Under the pieces are notes generated by a model. It saw only the letters and a program-made list of their open reading frames with translations, searched no databases and was not told the origin of the DNA. The position numbers and the translations under genes are program-made. Of a stretch of DNA of 52,069 nt, positions 1 through 9,381 are shown in pieces. Each line of letters starts with the position of its first letter. The stretch's first letter is position 1. Source of the stretch: a virus; IMG/VR virus record IMGVR_UViG_3300021425_003459, positions 1 through 52,069 of that record. One strand, given 5' to 3'.

Positions 1-775
1 CACGGAAGCCGATTGGATCGACTGGTGGCAACGAAAAGAAATACAAGATCATTGTGCTAAAATATTTGCACCCGTGGGCGAAGCCGCAAGGAAACACGAT
101 GTTAAAATTTCATTCCATCCAGGACAGTTCTGTGTGCTGGCCAGCACCACTCCTGACATAGTTGAGAGGAGCATATTGGAATTTGAATATCACGTGGACA
201 TGGCACGTTGGATGGGTTATGGGAAGACATGGCACGACGGTTGTAAGATAAACGTGCATATATCCGGCAGGGAAGGTCCAGAAGGCATCATAAAAGTATT
301 GCCCAGACTATCACCGGAAGCAAGGAATTTGATCACCATAGAGAATGACGAGATGGGTCATGGACTGGAAAAGAGCCTGGAACTGGAAAAACACATTGCA
401 CTTGTCATGGACATACATCATCATTGGATCAGGGACGAAGAATACATAGAACCCACTGACGACAGGGTCAAAAGGGTGATAGACTCATGGCGTGGTGTGA
501 GACCCACTATGCACTACTCGTATTCCAGAGACGAGGCTCTGGCTCCTGCTGAGTTGGGGGAAAAAACACATACCGAGATGCATGACATCCGGATGTTGTT
601 GGAACGTGGTTGCAAGAAACAGAAACTGCGGGCACACTCGGACCTATTACCAAATCGTAAGGTAAATGATTGGGCATTGTCATTTTCAGAAAACTTTGAC
701 ATACAGACCGAGGCCAAGGGCAAGAACATGGCCGCTGAACAATTATATAACCAATCAATGGGTATTGAACAATAA
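1..775 (+). CDS. uvdE: UV-damage endonuclease UvdE, 5' truncated by the window
   Basis: The reading frame is open to the window edge (phase from base 2), so the GTG at 74 is not the start. The visible part carries TIM-barrel motifs of the UvdE family: HPGQF near the left end, an NVHISGR strand, a TIENDE strand (metal-binding Glu) and a DIHHHW strand, followed by HYSYSRDE. In this family these residues bind the divalent metals that cut DNA 5' to UV photoproducts. The role would be repair of sunlight damage in phage DNA. The C-terminal tail after about residue 200 is not diagnostic. The family call is firm; substrate range is inferred. Confidence 0.88.
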   Translation, partial: TEADWIDWWQRKEIQDHCAKIFAPVGEAARKHDVKISFHPGQFCVLASTTPDIVERSILEFEYHVDMARWMGYGKTWHDGCKINVHISGREGPEGIIKVLPRLSPEARNLITIENDEMGHGLEKSLELEKHIALVMDIHHHWIRDEEYIEPTDDRVKRVIDSWRGVRPTMHYSYSRDEALAPAELGEKTHTEMHDIRMLLERGCKKQKLRAHSDLLPNRKVNDWALSFSENFDIQTEAKGKNMAAEQLYNQSMGIEQ

Positions 776-778
776 CAT

Positions 779-798
779 ATATTATTGTACAATAATAT
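779..798. repeat. 20-bp perfect palindrome between uvdE and the next gene
   Basis: ATATTATTGT followed by ACAATAATAT is an exact inverted repeat with no spacer. It begins four bases after the uvdE stop and ends just before the ATG at 803. It could be an operator for a dimeric regulator or a weak RNA hairpin. There is no T-run, so it is not a clear terminator. Confidence 0.6.
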
Positions 799-802
799 TG
801 TT

Positions 803-1087
803 ATGAAGAAAAATAAAGGACACTACCTAGGACGTTTCCGATATCATATCTCCATCAATGACAACGGTGTTCCGGGAGAATGCATGAATTGGTGTGAAAA
901 AAATTGCAAGGGCAAATGGGGATGGTTCTTTGAACCCATCAATGTCAAGAATGATGAACACTTTGGCAAAACATTCCATGAATGGAATTACGAAGATCAG
1001 GAAGCATTCATGTCTTTCACACACAAAAGAGATGCCGTGCGTTTTTGGTTTGAAAATATCAAAGTCATGTCCGAACAAAAAGGATAA
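803..1087 (+). CDS. Conserved hypothetical protein, 94 aa
   Basis: The first ATG (803) lies just after the palindrome; an in-frame TTG at 785 is inside the palindrome and is rejected. The protein has a central CMNWCEKNCKGKWGWFF stretch with three cysteines and many aromatics, then a SFTHKRDAVRFWF segment typical of small marine T4-like phage proteins of unknown role. It is followed after 8 bases by the IscA-like gene, so the two are probably co-transcribed. No catalytic motif is visible. Confidence 0.7.
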   Translation: MKKNKGHYLGRFRYHISINDNGVPGECMNWCEKNCKGKWGWFFEPINVKNDEHFGKTFHEWNYEDQEAFMSFTHKRDAVRFWFENIKVMSEQKG

Positions 1088-1095
1088 TTACTAGC

Positions 1096-1431
1096 ATGGA
1101 ACCATTTATTTTAACAGATACCGCGAAGGCACAGATGCAAAAGTTGTTGGACAAAAACCCAGACAAGTATGCTGTGCGACTGAGTGTGATGGGTGGTGGT
1201 TGTGCAGGATTCAAGTACGAATGGGGATTTTTCGACACGGCCGAGGATGTCGATCCCGAAGACCATATCATAACTTGGGAGAACGGAAAGTTCGGTGTTG
1301 ATTCAACCAGTATGATGTATGTGATAGGCACGACCATTGATTGGAAAGAAGAAGTGTTTGGTTCTCAGTTTGAGATCAGCAATCCCAATGCATCAGCCGG
1401 TTGTGGTTGTGGGGAATCATTTGGATTCTAA
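1096..1431 (+). CDS. A-type iron-sulfur carrier protein (IscA/ErpA/HesB family)
   Basis: The 111-aa protein has the family length and its three conserved cysteines: C36 in GGGCAGF, and C103 and C105 in the C-terminal GCGCGESF. These residues hold the Fe-S cluster that A-type carriers deliver to apo-enzymes. Phage copies are known in marine T4-like genomes. Likely clients in this window are not obvious, since no radical-SAM protein is visible here. The stop overlaps the next start as TAATG, which indicates translational coupling. Confidence 0.9.
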   Translation: MEPFILTDTAKAQMQKLLDKNPDKYAVRLSVMGGGCAGFKYEWGFFDTAEDVDPEDHIITWENGKFGVDSTSMMYVIGTTIDWKEEVFGSQFEISNPNASAGCGCGESFGF

Positions 1432-2186
1432 TGGACACAGCATACGTCATAGGCAATGGCGAGAGTAGATTAATATATCCCATCAACAACATAAAAGGCA
1501 AAGGATTCATATATGGTTGCAATGCCATCTATAGGGATCATGCTGATCTGTGTGATAGAATAGTGGCGGTCAATGGACCCATGTATGACGAACTTGTGGA
1601 AGCAAAGAAACAGGGTAAGATATCTTCCAGAACAGAATTGATCGGCATAGATGACATATCAAAATGGGATTATGTCATTGACGACGAACCCATGGACATT
1701 GTACCAAACAAATTAAAAATATACAGATCGTGGACCAACATCGACAAAGACACAGGCAAAGTCAAACACAAGGATTTCTGTGATCACAGGGGCAGTGGAT
1801 GTTCAGCGGTCCTACACGCGGCGGAGAGAGGATTTCGACATGTCGTCATGATAGGATTTGACATATTGGGTGCTAGACAATGGGAGTTATCTGACAACGA
1901 ATTGAGCAACATACAAAACAACGTTTATAAAAACAGTCCAAATTACGATCACAGAAAAAGCATGAAGACATATCTCAAATACGAATGGCTATTTCATCTC
2001 ACACAGATATTTAGGAAATTTCCCAACACCAATTTCTATTACATCAACAGAAAAGAGTACATAGAATCAAACAATCTTCTCAAAGACTATTTTGCCCATG
2101 CTCCCGGCAACATAAAGTTTGGAATTTATGCGGACTTGCAAAGGATCGTGGATGGTCATCTTGATGCTGTTGTCTGGAAAAATTAA
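1431..2186 (+). CDS. Putative DUF115/MptE-like or sialyltransferase-like Rossmann-fold protein
   Basis: The start is the ATG in the TAATG overlap with the iscA-like gene; the longer frame from 1401 runs inside that gene and is rejected. The 251-aa product starts YVIGNGESR, resembling the nucleotide-binding turn of DUF115/MptE-like and GT42-type enzymes. It continues with GCNAIYRD and a later GSGCSAVLHAAERGF segment followed by the strand VVMIGFDI. These families transfer pyrophosphate or sugar from nucleotide donors. The fold assignment is from motif order only, and no substrate can be named. Confidence 0.5.
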   Translation: MDTAYVIGNGESRLIYPINNIKGKGFIYGCNAIYRDHADLCDRIVAVNGPMYDELVEAKKQGKISSRTELIGIDDISKWDYVIDDEPMDIVPNKLKIYRSWTNIDKDTGKVKHKDFCDHRGSGCSAVLHAAERGFRHVVMIGFDILGARQWELSDNELSNIQNNVYKNSPNYDHRKSMKTYLKYEWLFHLTQIFRKFPNTNFYYINRKEYIESNNLLKDYFAHAPGNIKFGIYADLQRIVDGHLDAVVWKN

Positions 2187-2188
2187 CA

Positions 2189-2485
2189 CTATTTGATTGG
2201 TATGTCACCTATCGAGTGCGTTGAACTGGCATCTGTTCTATAGATCTTACGCATTTTGACACCTATTGATTGAGCATATTTCTTTGCATCACAAAAGGAA
2301 CACACGTGTTTGTAATCGTTTGTGGCCCTGATCGGGTCAACTTTTGCCCGGGGTCTCAGAAAAGTGACTCCACAACAATCGCATTTAAAAACGTACACAG
2401 TGTTCTTTCTTTTGAATGTGTGGTATATGCCAAGTTTGCTTTGGCGTTCGTACAAACGTATTGTTTTCAGTGTTTCTAGGAACAT
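2189..2485 (-). CDS. Small zinc-ribbon protein on the minus strand
   Basis: A 98-aa minus-strand frame with two CxxC pairs, CDCC (in FKCDCCGVTF) and CSFC (in HVCSFCDAKKYAQ), about 25 residues apart, as in a treble-clef or zinc-ribbon fold. Basic residues around the pairs suggest nucleic-acid binding. Its stop converges on the end of the upstream plus gene, and its start faces away from the fibre gene at 2526. It is one of only two convincing minus-strand genes in the window. Function unknown. Confidence 0.7.
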   Translation of the reverse strand: MFLETLKTIRLYERQSKLGIYHTFKRKNTVYVFKCDCCGVTFLRPRAKVDPIRATNDYKHVCSFCDAKKYAQSIGVKMRKIYRTDASSTHSIGDIPIK

Positions 2486-2504
2486 AATGGTTCATAGATA
2501 TTTA

Positions 2505-2512
2505 ATAAATAC
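2505..2512 (+). promoter_or_regulatory. T4-type late promoter ATAAATAC
   Basis: ATAAATAC lies 13 bases before the ATG at 2526. T4 geometry puts the transcript start near 2517, giving a leader of about 9 bases. Confidence 0.65.
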
Positions 2513-2525
2513 ATACAAAAATAAT

Positions 2526-2783
2526 ATGGCCAGATTAACGATAGACACAGGAACACAAGGAAATCCAGCAACAGGTGATTCACTGCGAACTGCTTTCACC
2601 AAAGTGAACAGCAATTTTGAGGAACTGTTTGCTAGATCTGTAGCAAAAACACCAGCGGCTGTTGGTGTTGAGGGAGATGTTGCAGGGCAACTTGCATATG
2701 ATTCCACAAACCTTTATGTGTGTACTGCCAACTATGATGGATCAACGGTCATATGGAAAAAATTAGTATTACAATCGATATAA
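2526..2783 (+). CDS. Small fibre-module protein with the TGDSLRTAFTKVNSNFEEL motif
   Basis: An 85-aa protein starting at ATG 2526 behind a late promoter; the longer frame from 2322 runs through the opposite-strand gene and is rejected. Its N-terminal motif (NPATGDSLRTAF then KVNSNFEEL) is the same module that begins the large proteins at 2785 and 7921. This suggests a shared attachment or trimerisation head for virion fibres. The C-terminal half reads like a short beta domain (QLAYDSTNLYVC). It is likely structural and co-transcribed with 2785. Confidence 0.7.
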   Translation: MARLTIDTGTQGNPATGDSLRTAFTKVNSNFEELFARSVAKTPAAVGVEGDVAGQLAYDSTNLYVCTANYDGSTVIWKKLVLQSI

Positions 2784-2784
2784 A

Positions 2785-5700
2785 ATGACAAGAGAAATTA
2801 TCAACATAGGAACTAACGCAAACGACGGCACAGGTGATGATTTACGTCTTGCGATGCAGAAAGTCAACAGTAACTTCCAAGAGTTGTATGCATCTAATGA
2901 ACTAGAAGAAGACACATCACCCAAACTGGCCGGCAACTTAGACGTACAGAATTACACAATAACAACCAACATAACCAATGGTGATATAACACTTTCTCCT
3001 AATGGTACAGGCAGTGTAAATTTAGGTGATATTAGAATAAGAGACAATCACATAGAAGGCACAAGATCAAACGAGGACCTGATAATTAACCCGTCAGGAA
3101 CAGGCAGTTTAAGAATTGAAGGTGCGTTGACGGTCAATGGTGCTGTCACATCGGTTGGAAATTTCACAGCATCCAATCTGATCACAAACACAATTTCATC
3201 AGATGATTCTGGTACTATTCACATAAACGACGGCTTGGAAATTTCTGGAACATTAAACGCAAACACTATAGATACAAATTTCATCTCATCCAGTGATTCC
3301 ACACACATCCAGTTCGGCAACGGTATCAATATCGCGGGCAGGGTGAGTGCAGACACGTTAGATGTTAACACCATTTATTCGGGAGATTCCACTTCGGTAG
3401 TGATAGACGATGGATTGATAGTGAATGGCACAACCAGAATATCAGGATTTACTTTTCCAGGTTCAGATGGTAGTGCAGGACAAGTTATTCAAACAGACGG
3501 AGCAGGCAATTTATCATTTGTGTCGTTGGGTGCAGGTGGCGGATCCGTCACTTTCAGAGACGACACTTCTACGGCGATATCGGTGACCACGAATACGTTT
3601 ACATTTAGTGGAGCTCAAGGTATCACAGCGACAGTTGATAACGATGTTTCTAATCCATCTTTGACAATCACAGGACCTGATTTGACCAATTATCTAAACA
3701 GCACAGATGTCACAGTTTCTGGCAATACGATTTCAACGACCCAATCAAATTCAAATTTAGAACTGTCGGCCAACGGCACGGGCACTGTGAACGTCAATTC
3801 AAAATTAACAGTCACTGACATAGAGACAGCCGATTCATCTGCCGTGAACGTTAACGCTCCATTGAGAGTAGACACACTGGGCGATGAACAAAATGTTATG
3901 TATGTTGGCAGTGACAAAAACATCGCATCATCAAACTTATTGAAAGTTGATGTGGCAAACAACAGGATAGGTATAGGACATTTAAATTCTTCTCCTGAGG
4001 TGAGATTGGACATAGTAGGTTCCGGAGCATCTAACACTGCTCAAATAAGGATGACACAGGCATTCTCTGACACTGACGGTCCGAATATTGGTTTGAGGAA
4101 GACCAGAGGAACATATAACAGTCCTGAAATAGTACAATCCGGAGATGACCTAGGTAAACTTCATTCGTTGGGATATGTTACAGACCCGGATGGAAGTACC
4201 ACAACATATCTTGAAACTGGTCAACTATACTGGACGGCAACATCGTCGACTGGTGACAGTCGATTTAGGATTGATACTGGATCAGCAGGTTCACTAGTCA
4301 ACAGATTTGAAATCGCAGACACCGGTGCTATTACATTCAACCAGGCATACACATTCCCATCCACTGATGGTACAGGCAATCAAGTGCTAGTGACAGACGG
4401 ATCAGGCACATTGGCCTTTGCTGATATCAGCAGTGTGTTTACACCTTCAATAAAATTTGGAGATACTACATCATCAACCATAGAAATCACCAACGGAAAT
4501 GTATTAAACTTGAAAGGCGCGGGTGGTATTACTGCCACGGTAGCGGGTGACACATTGACCATTGACGGTTCTGGCATAAGTTCAACTGCCGACATTGGCG
4601 ATTTAAAAGTTGATGGCACAACTATCACTCCAGCGGCATCGAACGGCAACATACAATTAAATTCAAACGGTACTGGACAATTAAATTTCTTATCCGGCGG
4701 TGACATAACTTTAAATCCTGTAAACGGTGCGTTCAAACTTTTTGAATGGTGGTCAACAGCATACACAGATGCCAACACACAATCAAGATATAACTATGGA
4801 TTATCATCTTTTGATGCGTTGATATTTGATCTTTCAACCAACACACAAAGAATGAACACCAACAGCATTGGAGCCAGAGTTACCCTATCAGGAACTGACC
4901 CAGGAAACGTATCGGAAATTCAATGGAAAGGTTTACGATCAGAACTTATCACAGACACTGCTGGATCATCTGTATCTAGTACCACTTCGGGACTAATGAC
5001 AGGTGGAGGTGGTGCCCTACAGGCGGCACAACTTTTCAGGAATTCCACAGCGGGTGCTTCGACACTGACGGAATCAACATCTGCCAGTGCTATCACGAGA
5101 TTCCTACATACATCTGCACAAGGCAGTATCACAATCACAGATTACAGTGACATGGTGACCAATCTTGATGCTGGTATCGAGGATGGTACCACAACTATAA
5201 CCAATCACTACGGTTTCATCACAGCAGGAAGTAAGAAAACTAATGCCAGTGCCACTGCCACGATCACAAATGAATACTCTTTTTACGCAAAAGATCAAAC
5301 CATAGCAACAAATCCATATGGTGTGTACATTGAAAATACCAATTGGAAAAACTACCTAGGTGGTGTACAATTACATTCAGGTGAAGTTAAAACAATCGAT
5401 TCAAATTTAGATCTAACTCTTTCTGCCAACGGCACAGGAAAAATTAAATTAAATGATTCTGTTGAGATCAACAGTGCATACACACTGCCAACAGCAGATG
5501 GTACAGCAGGACAATTTATAAAAACCGACGGCTCTGGCAACTTATCATTTGCCACAGTAATTTCAGAGATGACATTCGTTGGCGATGACTCAACAGGAAC
5601 CACAGTCAACACAGGAGAAACATTTAAATTTGCTGGTGGCACAAACATTACAACAGCAGTATCAGGTGATACTCTAACTATCACAGGTCCTGATTTGACA

Positions 5701-6285
5701 TCATATGCTACTAAGGCTTATGTGGATGCTCGAGATATTGGCGACCTATCAGTAACAGGATCAACTATTTCATCTCCTTCGAATGCGAATTTAACATTGA
5801 CCAGTTCGGGTGGTTCTGTTGTTATTGAAGGAATCACTGTGGAAGGTTCAACAATATCTTCAACAGATTCATCACAAATATTGATCAACGACGGTGTGAG
5901 AATAACAGGAGAGTTGACAGCACCTAGTCTGGTAACAAACACAATCACAAGTTCAGATTCAACTGAAGTGGTAATAAATGATGGCGTGAGAGTGACTGGC
6001 ACACTGACTGCTGGCACTATCGTGGCATCAACTATCTCACCACCAGATTCAATTTCAGGCAGTTACACGATAACGTCACCAACAACAATAACATTGAGTC
6101 CAACAGAAGAAACATTAAACACTGCACCTATGACATTGTACAGCAGAACAGTATCACAGTTATCATCTTTAACTGCGACAACAGGTGCCATGGTATTCTG
6201 TACAGATGAGTCGGGCGGATCAGTTCCGGCTTTCTTTGATGGAACCAATTGGAGAAGGGTCACCGATAGAGCAGTGGTGTCGTAA
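2785..6285 (+). CDS. Large repeat-built tail-fibre or adhesin protein, 1166 aa
   Basis: The protein opens with NIGTNANDGTGDDLRLAMQK and KVNSNFQELY, then is made mostly of degenerate beta repeats. One recurring unit reads N-x-(D/N)-L-x-L-x-x-NGTG-x-(V/L/I) and appears at least five times (for example LSPNGTGSV, LSANGTGTV, LNSNGTGQL, LSANGTGKI). Another unit resembles FVGDDSTGTTVNTGETFKF. The composition is rich in Thr, Ser, Asn and Gly, as in phage fibre shafts. The C-terminus (AMVFCTDESGGSVPAFFDGT) resembles the short-fibre tip of marine phages. It sits one base after the upstream gene. The virion role is inferred from composition and context. Confidence 0.75.
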   Translation: MTREIINIGTNANDGTGDDLRLAMQKVNSNFQELYASNELEEDTSPKLAGNLDVQNYTITTNITNGDITLSPNGTGSVNLGDIRIRDNHIEGTRSNEDLIINPSGTGSLRIEGALTVNGAVTSVGNFTASNLITNTISSDDSGTIHINDGLEISGTLNANTIDTNFISSSDSTHIQFGNGINIAGRVSADTLDVNTIYSGDSTSVVIDDGLIVNGTTRISGFTFPGSDGSAGQVIQTDGAGNLSFVSLGAGGGSVTFRDDTSTAISVTTNTFTFSGAQGITATVDNDVSNPSLTITGPDLTNYLNSTDVTVSGNTISTTQSNSNLELSANGTGTVNVNSKLTVTDIETADSSAVNVNAPLRVDTLGDEQNVMYVGSDKNIASSNLLKVDVANNRIGIGHLNSSPEVRLDIVGSGASNTAQIRMTQAFSDTDGPNIGLRKTRGTYNSPEIVQSGDDLGKLHSLGYVTDPDGSTTTYLETGQLYWTATSSTGDSRFRIDTGSAGSLVNRFEIADTGAITFNQAYTFPSTDGTGNQVLVTDGSGTLAFADISSVFTPSIKFGDTTSSTIEITNGNVLNLKGAGGITATVAGDTLTIDGSGISSTADIGDLKVDGTTITPAASNGNIQLNSNGTGQLNFLSGGDITLNPVNGAFKLFEWWSTAYTDANTQSRYNYGLSSFDALIFDLSTNTQRMNTNSIGARVTLSGTDPGNVSEIQWKGLRSELITDTAGSSVSSTTSGLMTGGGGALQAAQLFRNSTAGASTLTESTSASAITRFLHTSAQGSITITDYSDMVTNLDAGIEDGTTTITNHYGFITAGSKKTNASATATITNEYSFYAKDQTIATNPYGVYIENTNWKNYLGGVQLHSGEVKTIDSNLDLTLSANGTGKIKLNDSVEINSAYTLPTADGTAGQFIKTDGSGNLSFATVISEMTFVGDDSTGTTVNTGETFKFAGGTNITTAVSGDTLTITGPDLTSYATKAYVDARDIGDLSVTGSTISSPSNANLTLTSSGGSVVIEGITVEGSTISSTDSSQILINDGVRITGELTAPSLVTNTITSSDSTEVVINDGVRVTGTLTAGTIVASTISPPDSISGSYTITSPTTITLSPTEETLNTAPMTLYSRTVSQLSSLTATTGAMVFCTDESGGSVPAFFDGTNWRRVTDRAVVS

Positions 6286-6291
6286 TAAACC

Positions 6292-7881
6292 ATGGCTGAA
6301 TATATCGTTACAGTAAACAAAGGAGTTGATTGGCAACAGTTGCACACTGAATTGACCACAGACACCAGCGGTTCTCCCATCGCAAATATTCCAGATCGAG
6401 CAGTCACAGTGGTCAAACTAAGACCAACCAACAATAGAATAACACACTACGATTTAACTGACCCAGAAGCAGACTCATTAAAAAATGACAGCAGAGTGAT
6501 GTCTGTGGAAAAAGCAGGATTGGGATTCATTACATCAGATAAAATACAGGATGGAAATTTCAGTAAAACTTCCAATGCCGCAGGAGAACAACAGAATTGG
6601 GGTTTGTTGAGACACACTTCTGCTACCAACATTTATTCCACATCACTCAATGATCCCGGAGGAACTTATAACTATGTTCTTGACGGTACGGGAGTTGATG
6701 TTGTGATAATGGATTCAGGCATACAAGCAGATCATCCAGAATTCCAAGATGCGAACGGAGTTTCCAGAGTAAAACAGATCGACTGGTTTGCTGAATCTGG
6801 CGTGTCAGGAACAATGCCTGCTAATCATTATACAGATATTGACGGTCACGGAACACACGTGGCATCTATAATGGCAGGTAAAACATTTGGTTGGGCTAAA
6901 AATGCCGACATCTATGTACAAACTATACTTGACAATGATACAAATGAATTATCTATTGCTGATGCGTTTGATACACTGTTGGGTTGGCATAACGCAAAAA
7001 CAAACGGAAGACCCACAGTGGTCAACATGAGTTGGGGGTATGCATTATACTTGAACACCAACGTGTCTCCGAACACCATTGTTGATAATAATCTTCAAGT
7101 ATATGCCACATTAACTGGTGGTTCATACAGAGGAGACTCTCCTTATAATAATGCTCCTCACACATTGACTGAACGAGCAGATTTAGTTTCAAAAGGAGTC
7201 ACTGGAAGAAATGCCGGTAGCGGTTATTATCAAATACCTATTGTGATGAACAGTGTGGACACATCAGTTGAACAATTAACCGACGCAGGAATAATTGTGT
7301 GCATCGCGGCAGGCAACAATTCAATGAAACAGGATGTGGAAAACGGCGATGACTACAACAATTATGTTTCATATTCAGGACTGTATACCGGAAACGGTTA
7401 TTATCATAGAGGTTCATCACCTCGACTGGGATCCAATCCTGGATTCAATGTTGGTGCAATAGGTAATCAATCTCCTTCCACAACACAGGACGAAAAAGCC
7501 GGTTACAGTGATGGTGGTGCCGCAGTCAATATCTATGCCGCAGGAACAAACATAATAGGTGCTTGTAGCAATACAGCACCAAATTTCACAGGTTCTAGAA
7601 GAGTGTATTATTTGAACAACAGTTTCTGGCAAATGAATATCGATGGAACCAGCATGGCTTCTCCACAAATTGCGGGAATGGTCGCTTTGCTGATGCAGAG
7701 TCATCCTGACTGGACACCTACCCAGGTTGTCAATTGGTTCCAAAACAATGCCACAAACAAGATTTACACAACAGGCAATTCCGACGATTACACAGTGACC
7801 AACTCTTTATGGGGCAGTGAACAGCGATTGGCCTATTTCAAACTGTCGGGTTCAAAACCGTTCCAATATATTGCCAGTTAA
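6292..7881 (+). CDS. Subtilisin-like serine protease (S8) with an I9-like prodomain
   Basis: The 529-aa protein shows the complete subtilase catalytic set in order: Asp141 in VVIMDSGIQ, His186 in DGHGTHVASI, oxyanion Asn342 in AAGNN, and Ser454 in DGTSMASPQ. Residues 1-75 resemble an inhibitor-I9 propeptide (starts YIVTVNKG; ends LKNDSRVMSVEKAG), so autoprocessing is likely. There is no signal peptide. The gene lies between two fibre genes, which points to a virion-associated protease that cuts host surface protein or matures fibres. It is preceded by the fibre stop and a 6-base gap, so it is probably expressed late. Confidence 0.9.
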   Translation: MAEYIVTVNKGVDWQQLHTELTTDTSGSPIANIPDRAVTVVKLRPTNNRITHYDLTDPEADSLKNDSRVMSVEKAGLGFITSDKIQDGNFSKTSNAAGEQQNWGLLRHTSATNIYSTSLNDPGGTYNYVLDGTGVDVVIMDSGIQADHPEFQDANGVSRVKQIDWFAESGVSGTMPANHYTDIDGHGTHVASIMAGKTFGWAKNADIYVQTILDNDTNELSIADAFDTLLGWHNAKTNGRPTVVNMSWGYALYLNTNVSPNTIVDNNLQVYATLTGGSYRGDSPYNNAPHTLTERADLVSKGVTGRNAGSGYYQIPIVMNSVDTSVEQLTDAGIIVCIAAGNNSMKQDVENGDDYNNYVSYSGLYTGNGYYHRGSSPRLGSNPGFNVGAIGNQSPSTTQDEKAGYSDGGAAVNIYAAGTNIIGACSNTAPNFTGSRRVYYLNNSFWQMNIDGTSMASPQIAGMVALLMQSHPDWTPTQVVNWFQNNATNKIYTTGNSDDYTVTNSLWGSEQRLAYFKLSGSKPFQYIAS

Positions 7882-7907
7882 GTCACATTAGGTTTATAAA
7901 AATACAG

Positions 7908-7914
7908 ATAAATA
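7908..7914 (+). promoter_or_regulatory. T4-type late promoter ATAAATA
   Basis: GATAAATAA sits 6 bases before ATG 7921. T4 spacing puts the start of transcription at about 7920, so the mRNA would be essentially leaderless. Confidence 0.65.
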
Positions 7915-7920
7915 ATTGCG

Positions 7921-9339
7921 ATGGCAAAACAAACGATCAACATAGGAACAACAGCAAATGACGGAACAGGTGATCCGTTAAGAACTGCCTTTACGAAAAT
8001 CAACGAAAATTTCACAGAACTGTATGGTGCTGACAACGAAGCCAACACACTGCAAACTGAAACAACACCAAAATTGGGTGGTGATTTAGATCTTAATGGA
8101 CAAAAAATAGTCACAACAAGATCAAATGAGAGTATCATACTGGATCCTGCAGGATCAGGTATTATTGATCTTAATTCCAACACCGAGGTCACAGGCAGTT
8201 TCACTGTGTCGGGTGCGGCAACATTATCAGGATTGACCACATTATCATCATTGAAATTTTCAACAGGATCCACTGTCACAACAATACTGGATGAAGACAC
8301 ATTGTCATCCAATTCAGACAGTGCTCTTGCCACACAACAGTCTATCAAAGCATACATAGATGCACAAAATTTATCACAGGCCATAACATTCGTTGGTGAC
8401 GATTCCACAGGCACAGCAGTCAATTCAGGAGAGACTTTCCAGATAGCAGGTAGCACAGGATTGACATCAGCAGTTTCTGGTGACACAATGACGTTGGCAA
8501 TAGATTCCACAGTGGCAACACTGACAGGGTCTCAAACACTCACAAACAAAGTATTAACAGCACCAACTATCAATGGTGCCACAATGACAGGCAATGTCAC
8601 TGTTGATAACTTGATATTCAATGACAATATCATATCAACCAGTTCCAATGCTGATCTAAATTTAACACCGGGTGGAACAGGTATAATCAAACCCAATGCT
8701 GAGATACAGGGTGGATCACAAACCATATCAGGCACAGCATTTGACATCAATGGCGGTAACATAGACAACACACCAATCGGTGTTGCTGTGAGAAATGCAG
8801 GTAACTGCACAACAGTGAATGCAAACACTTCGATCACAGCAGATGGAATAATTTTAAAAGACAACGTGATAACAACAGCAGATTCAAATGCGGATCTAAG
8901 ATTGTCTGCCGCTGGCACAGGCAGTGTTCACTTCGATGCTCCAGTGGTGTTCAATGATCCATCAGGATTGACTGTTGGAAACATCAACACAGCAGGTAAC
9001 ACGATCACGGCAACCAATTCAAATGGTGGTATCACACTCACACCAAACGGCACAGGATTCGTGACCACACAAGGCACACACCAAGCAGATGTATTTTCAG
9101 CCAACAAACTAGAACTGAATGAAATAGAAATTTCAGGAAATAGAATAGAAACAGTTAATTCAAATGCGGATTTACAATTAGGCACAGCAGGTACAGGTGT
9201 TATCGATTTTGAAACTTCTACACAGACCACAACAGGTGCGGCGGGTGGTGCTAATGCCCTTCCGGCAACTCCGTCGGGCTATTTAAACGTTAAAATTAAC
9301 GGCACTGAATTCGTAATTCCTTATTACGCAAAATCTTAA
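7921..9339 (+). CDS. Repeat-built fibre protein, 472 aa, related to 2785
   Basis: It opens with NIGTTANDGTGDPLRTAFTK and INENFTELYG, the same head as the 2526 and 2785 genes. The body repeats N-A-D-L-x-L-x-x-x-GTG-x-(I/V) units (for example LTPGGTGII, LSAAGTGSV, LTPNGTGFV, LGTAGTGVI). It also contains a TFVGDDSTGTAVNSGETF segment nearly identical to one in 2785. The C-terminal end (GYLNVKINGTEFVIPYYAK) is a short hydrophobic beta end typical of marine phage fibres. It is likely a second fibre or a partner of the first, made late from its own promoter. Confidence 0.75.
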   Translation: MAKQTINIGTTANDGTGDPLRTAFTKINENFTELYGADNEANTLQTETTPKLGGDLDLNGQKIVTTRSNESIILDPAGSGIIDLNSNTEVTGSFTVSGAATLSGLTTLSSLKFSTGSTVTTILDEDTLSSNSDSALATQQSIKAYIDAQNLSQAITFVGDDSTGTAVNSGETFQIAGSTGLTSAVSGDTMTLAIDSTVATLTGSQTLTNKVLTAPTINGATMTGNVTVDNLIFNDNIISTSSNADLNLTPGGTGIIKPNAEIQGGSQTISGTAFDINGGNIDNTPIGVAVRNAGNCTTVNANTSITADGIILKDNVITTADSNADLRLSAAGTGSVHFDAPVVFNDPSGLTVGNINTAGNTITATNSNGGITLTPNGTGFVTTQGTHQADVFSANKLELNEIEISGNRIETVNSNADLQLGTAGTGVIDFETSTQTTTGAAGGANALPATPSGYLNVKINGTEFVIPYYAKS

Positions 9340-9352
9340 TAACTGATTTTCC

Positions 9353-9360
9353 ATAAATAC
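9353..9360 (+). promoter_or_regulatory. T4-type late promoter ATAAATAC
   Basis: ATAAATAC lies 21 bases before ATG 9382. Between them is TAGGAGT, a Shine-Dalgarno site, so this transcript should have a leader of about 17 bases, unlike most late genes here. Confidence 0.7.
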
Positions 9361-9381
9361 CTATAGGAGTAAGTTAAACAC

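Noticed and set aside
2189-2786. Frames 2270-2479 (+) and 2322-2783 (+) as separate genes
   Set aside because: They overlap the opposite-strand zinc-ribbon gene and start far upstream of a late promoter; the real fibre start is ATG 2526.
3690-9230. Long minus-strand frames under the fibre genes
   Set aside because: These are shadow frames of Thr/Ser/Asn-rich repeats, low in complexity and without promoters.
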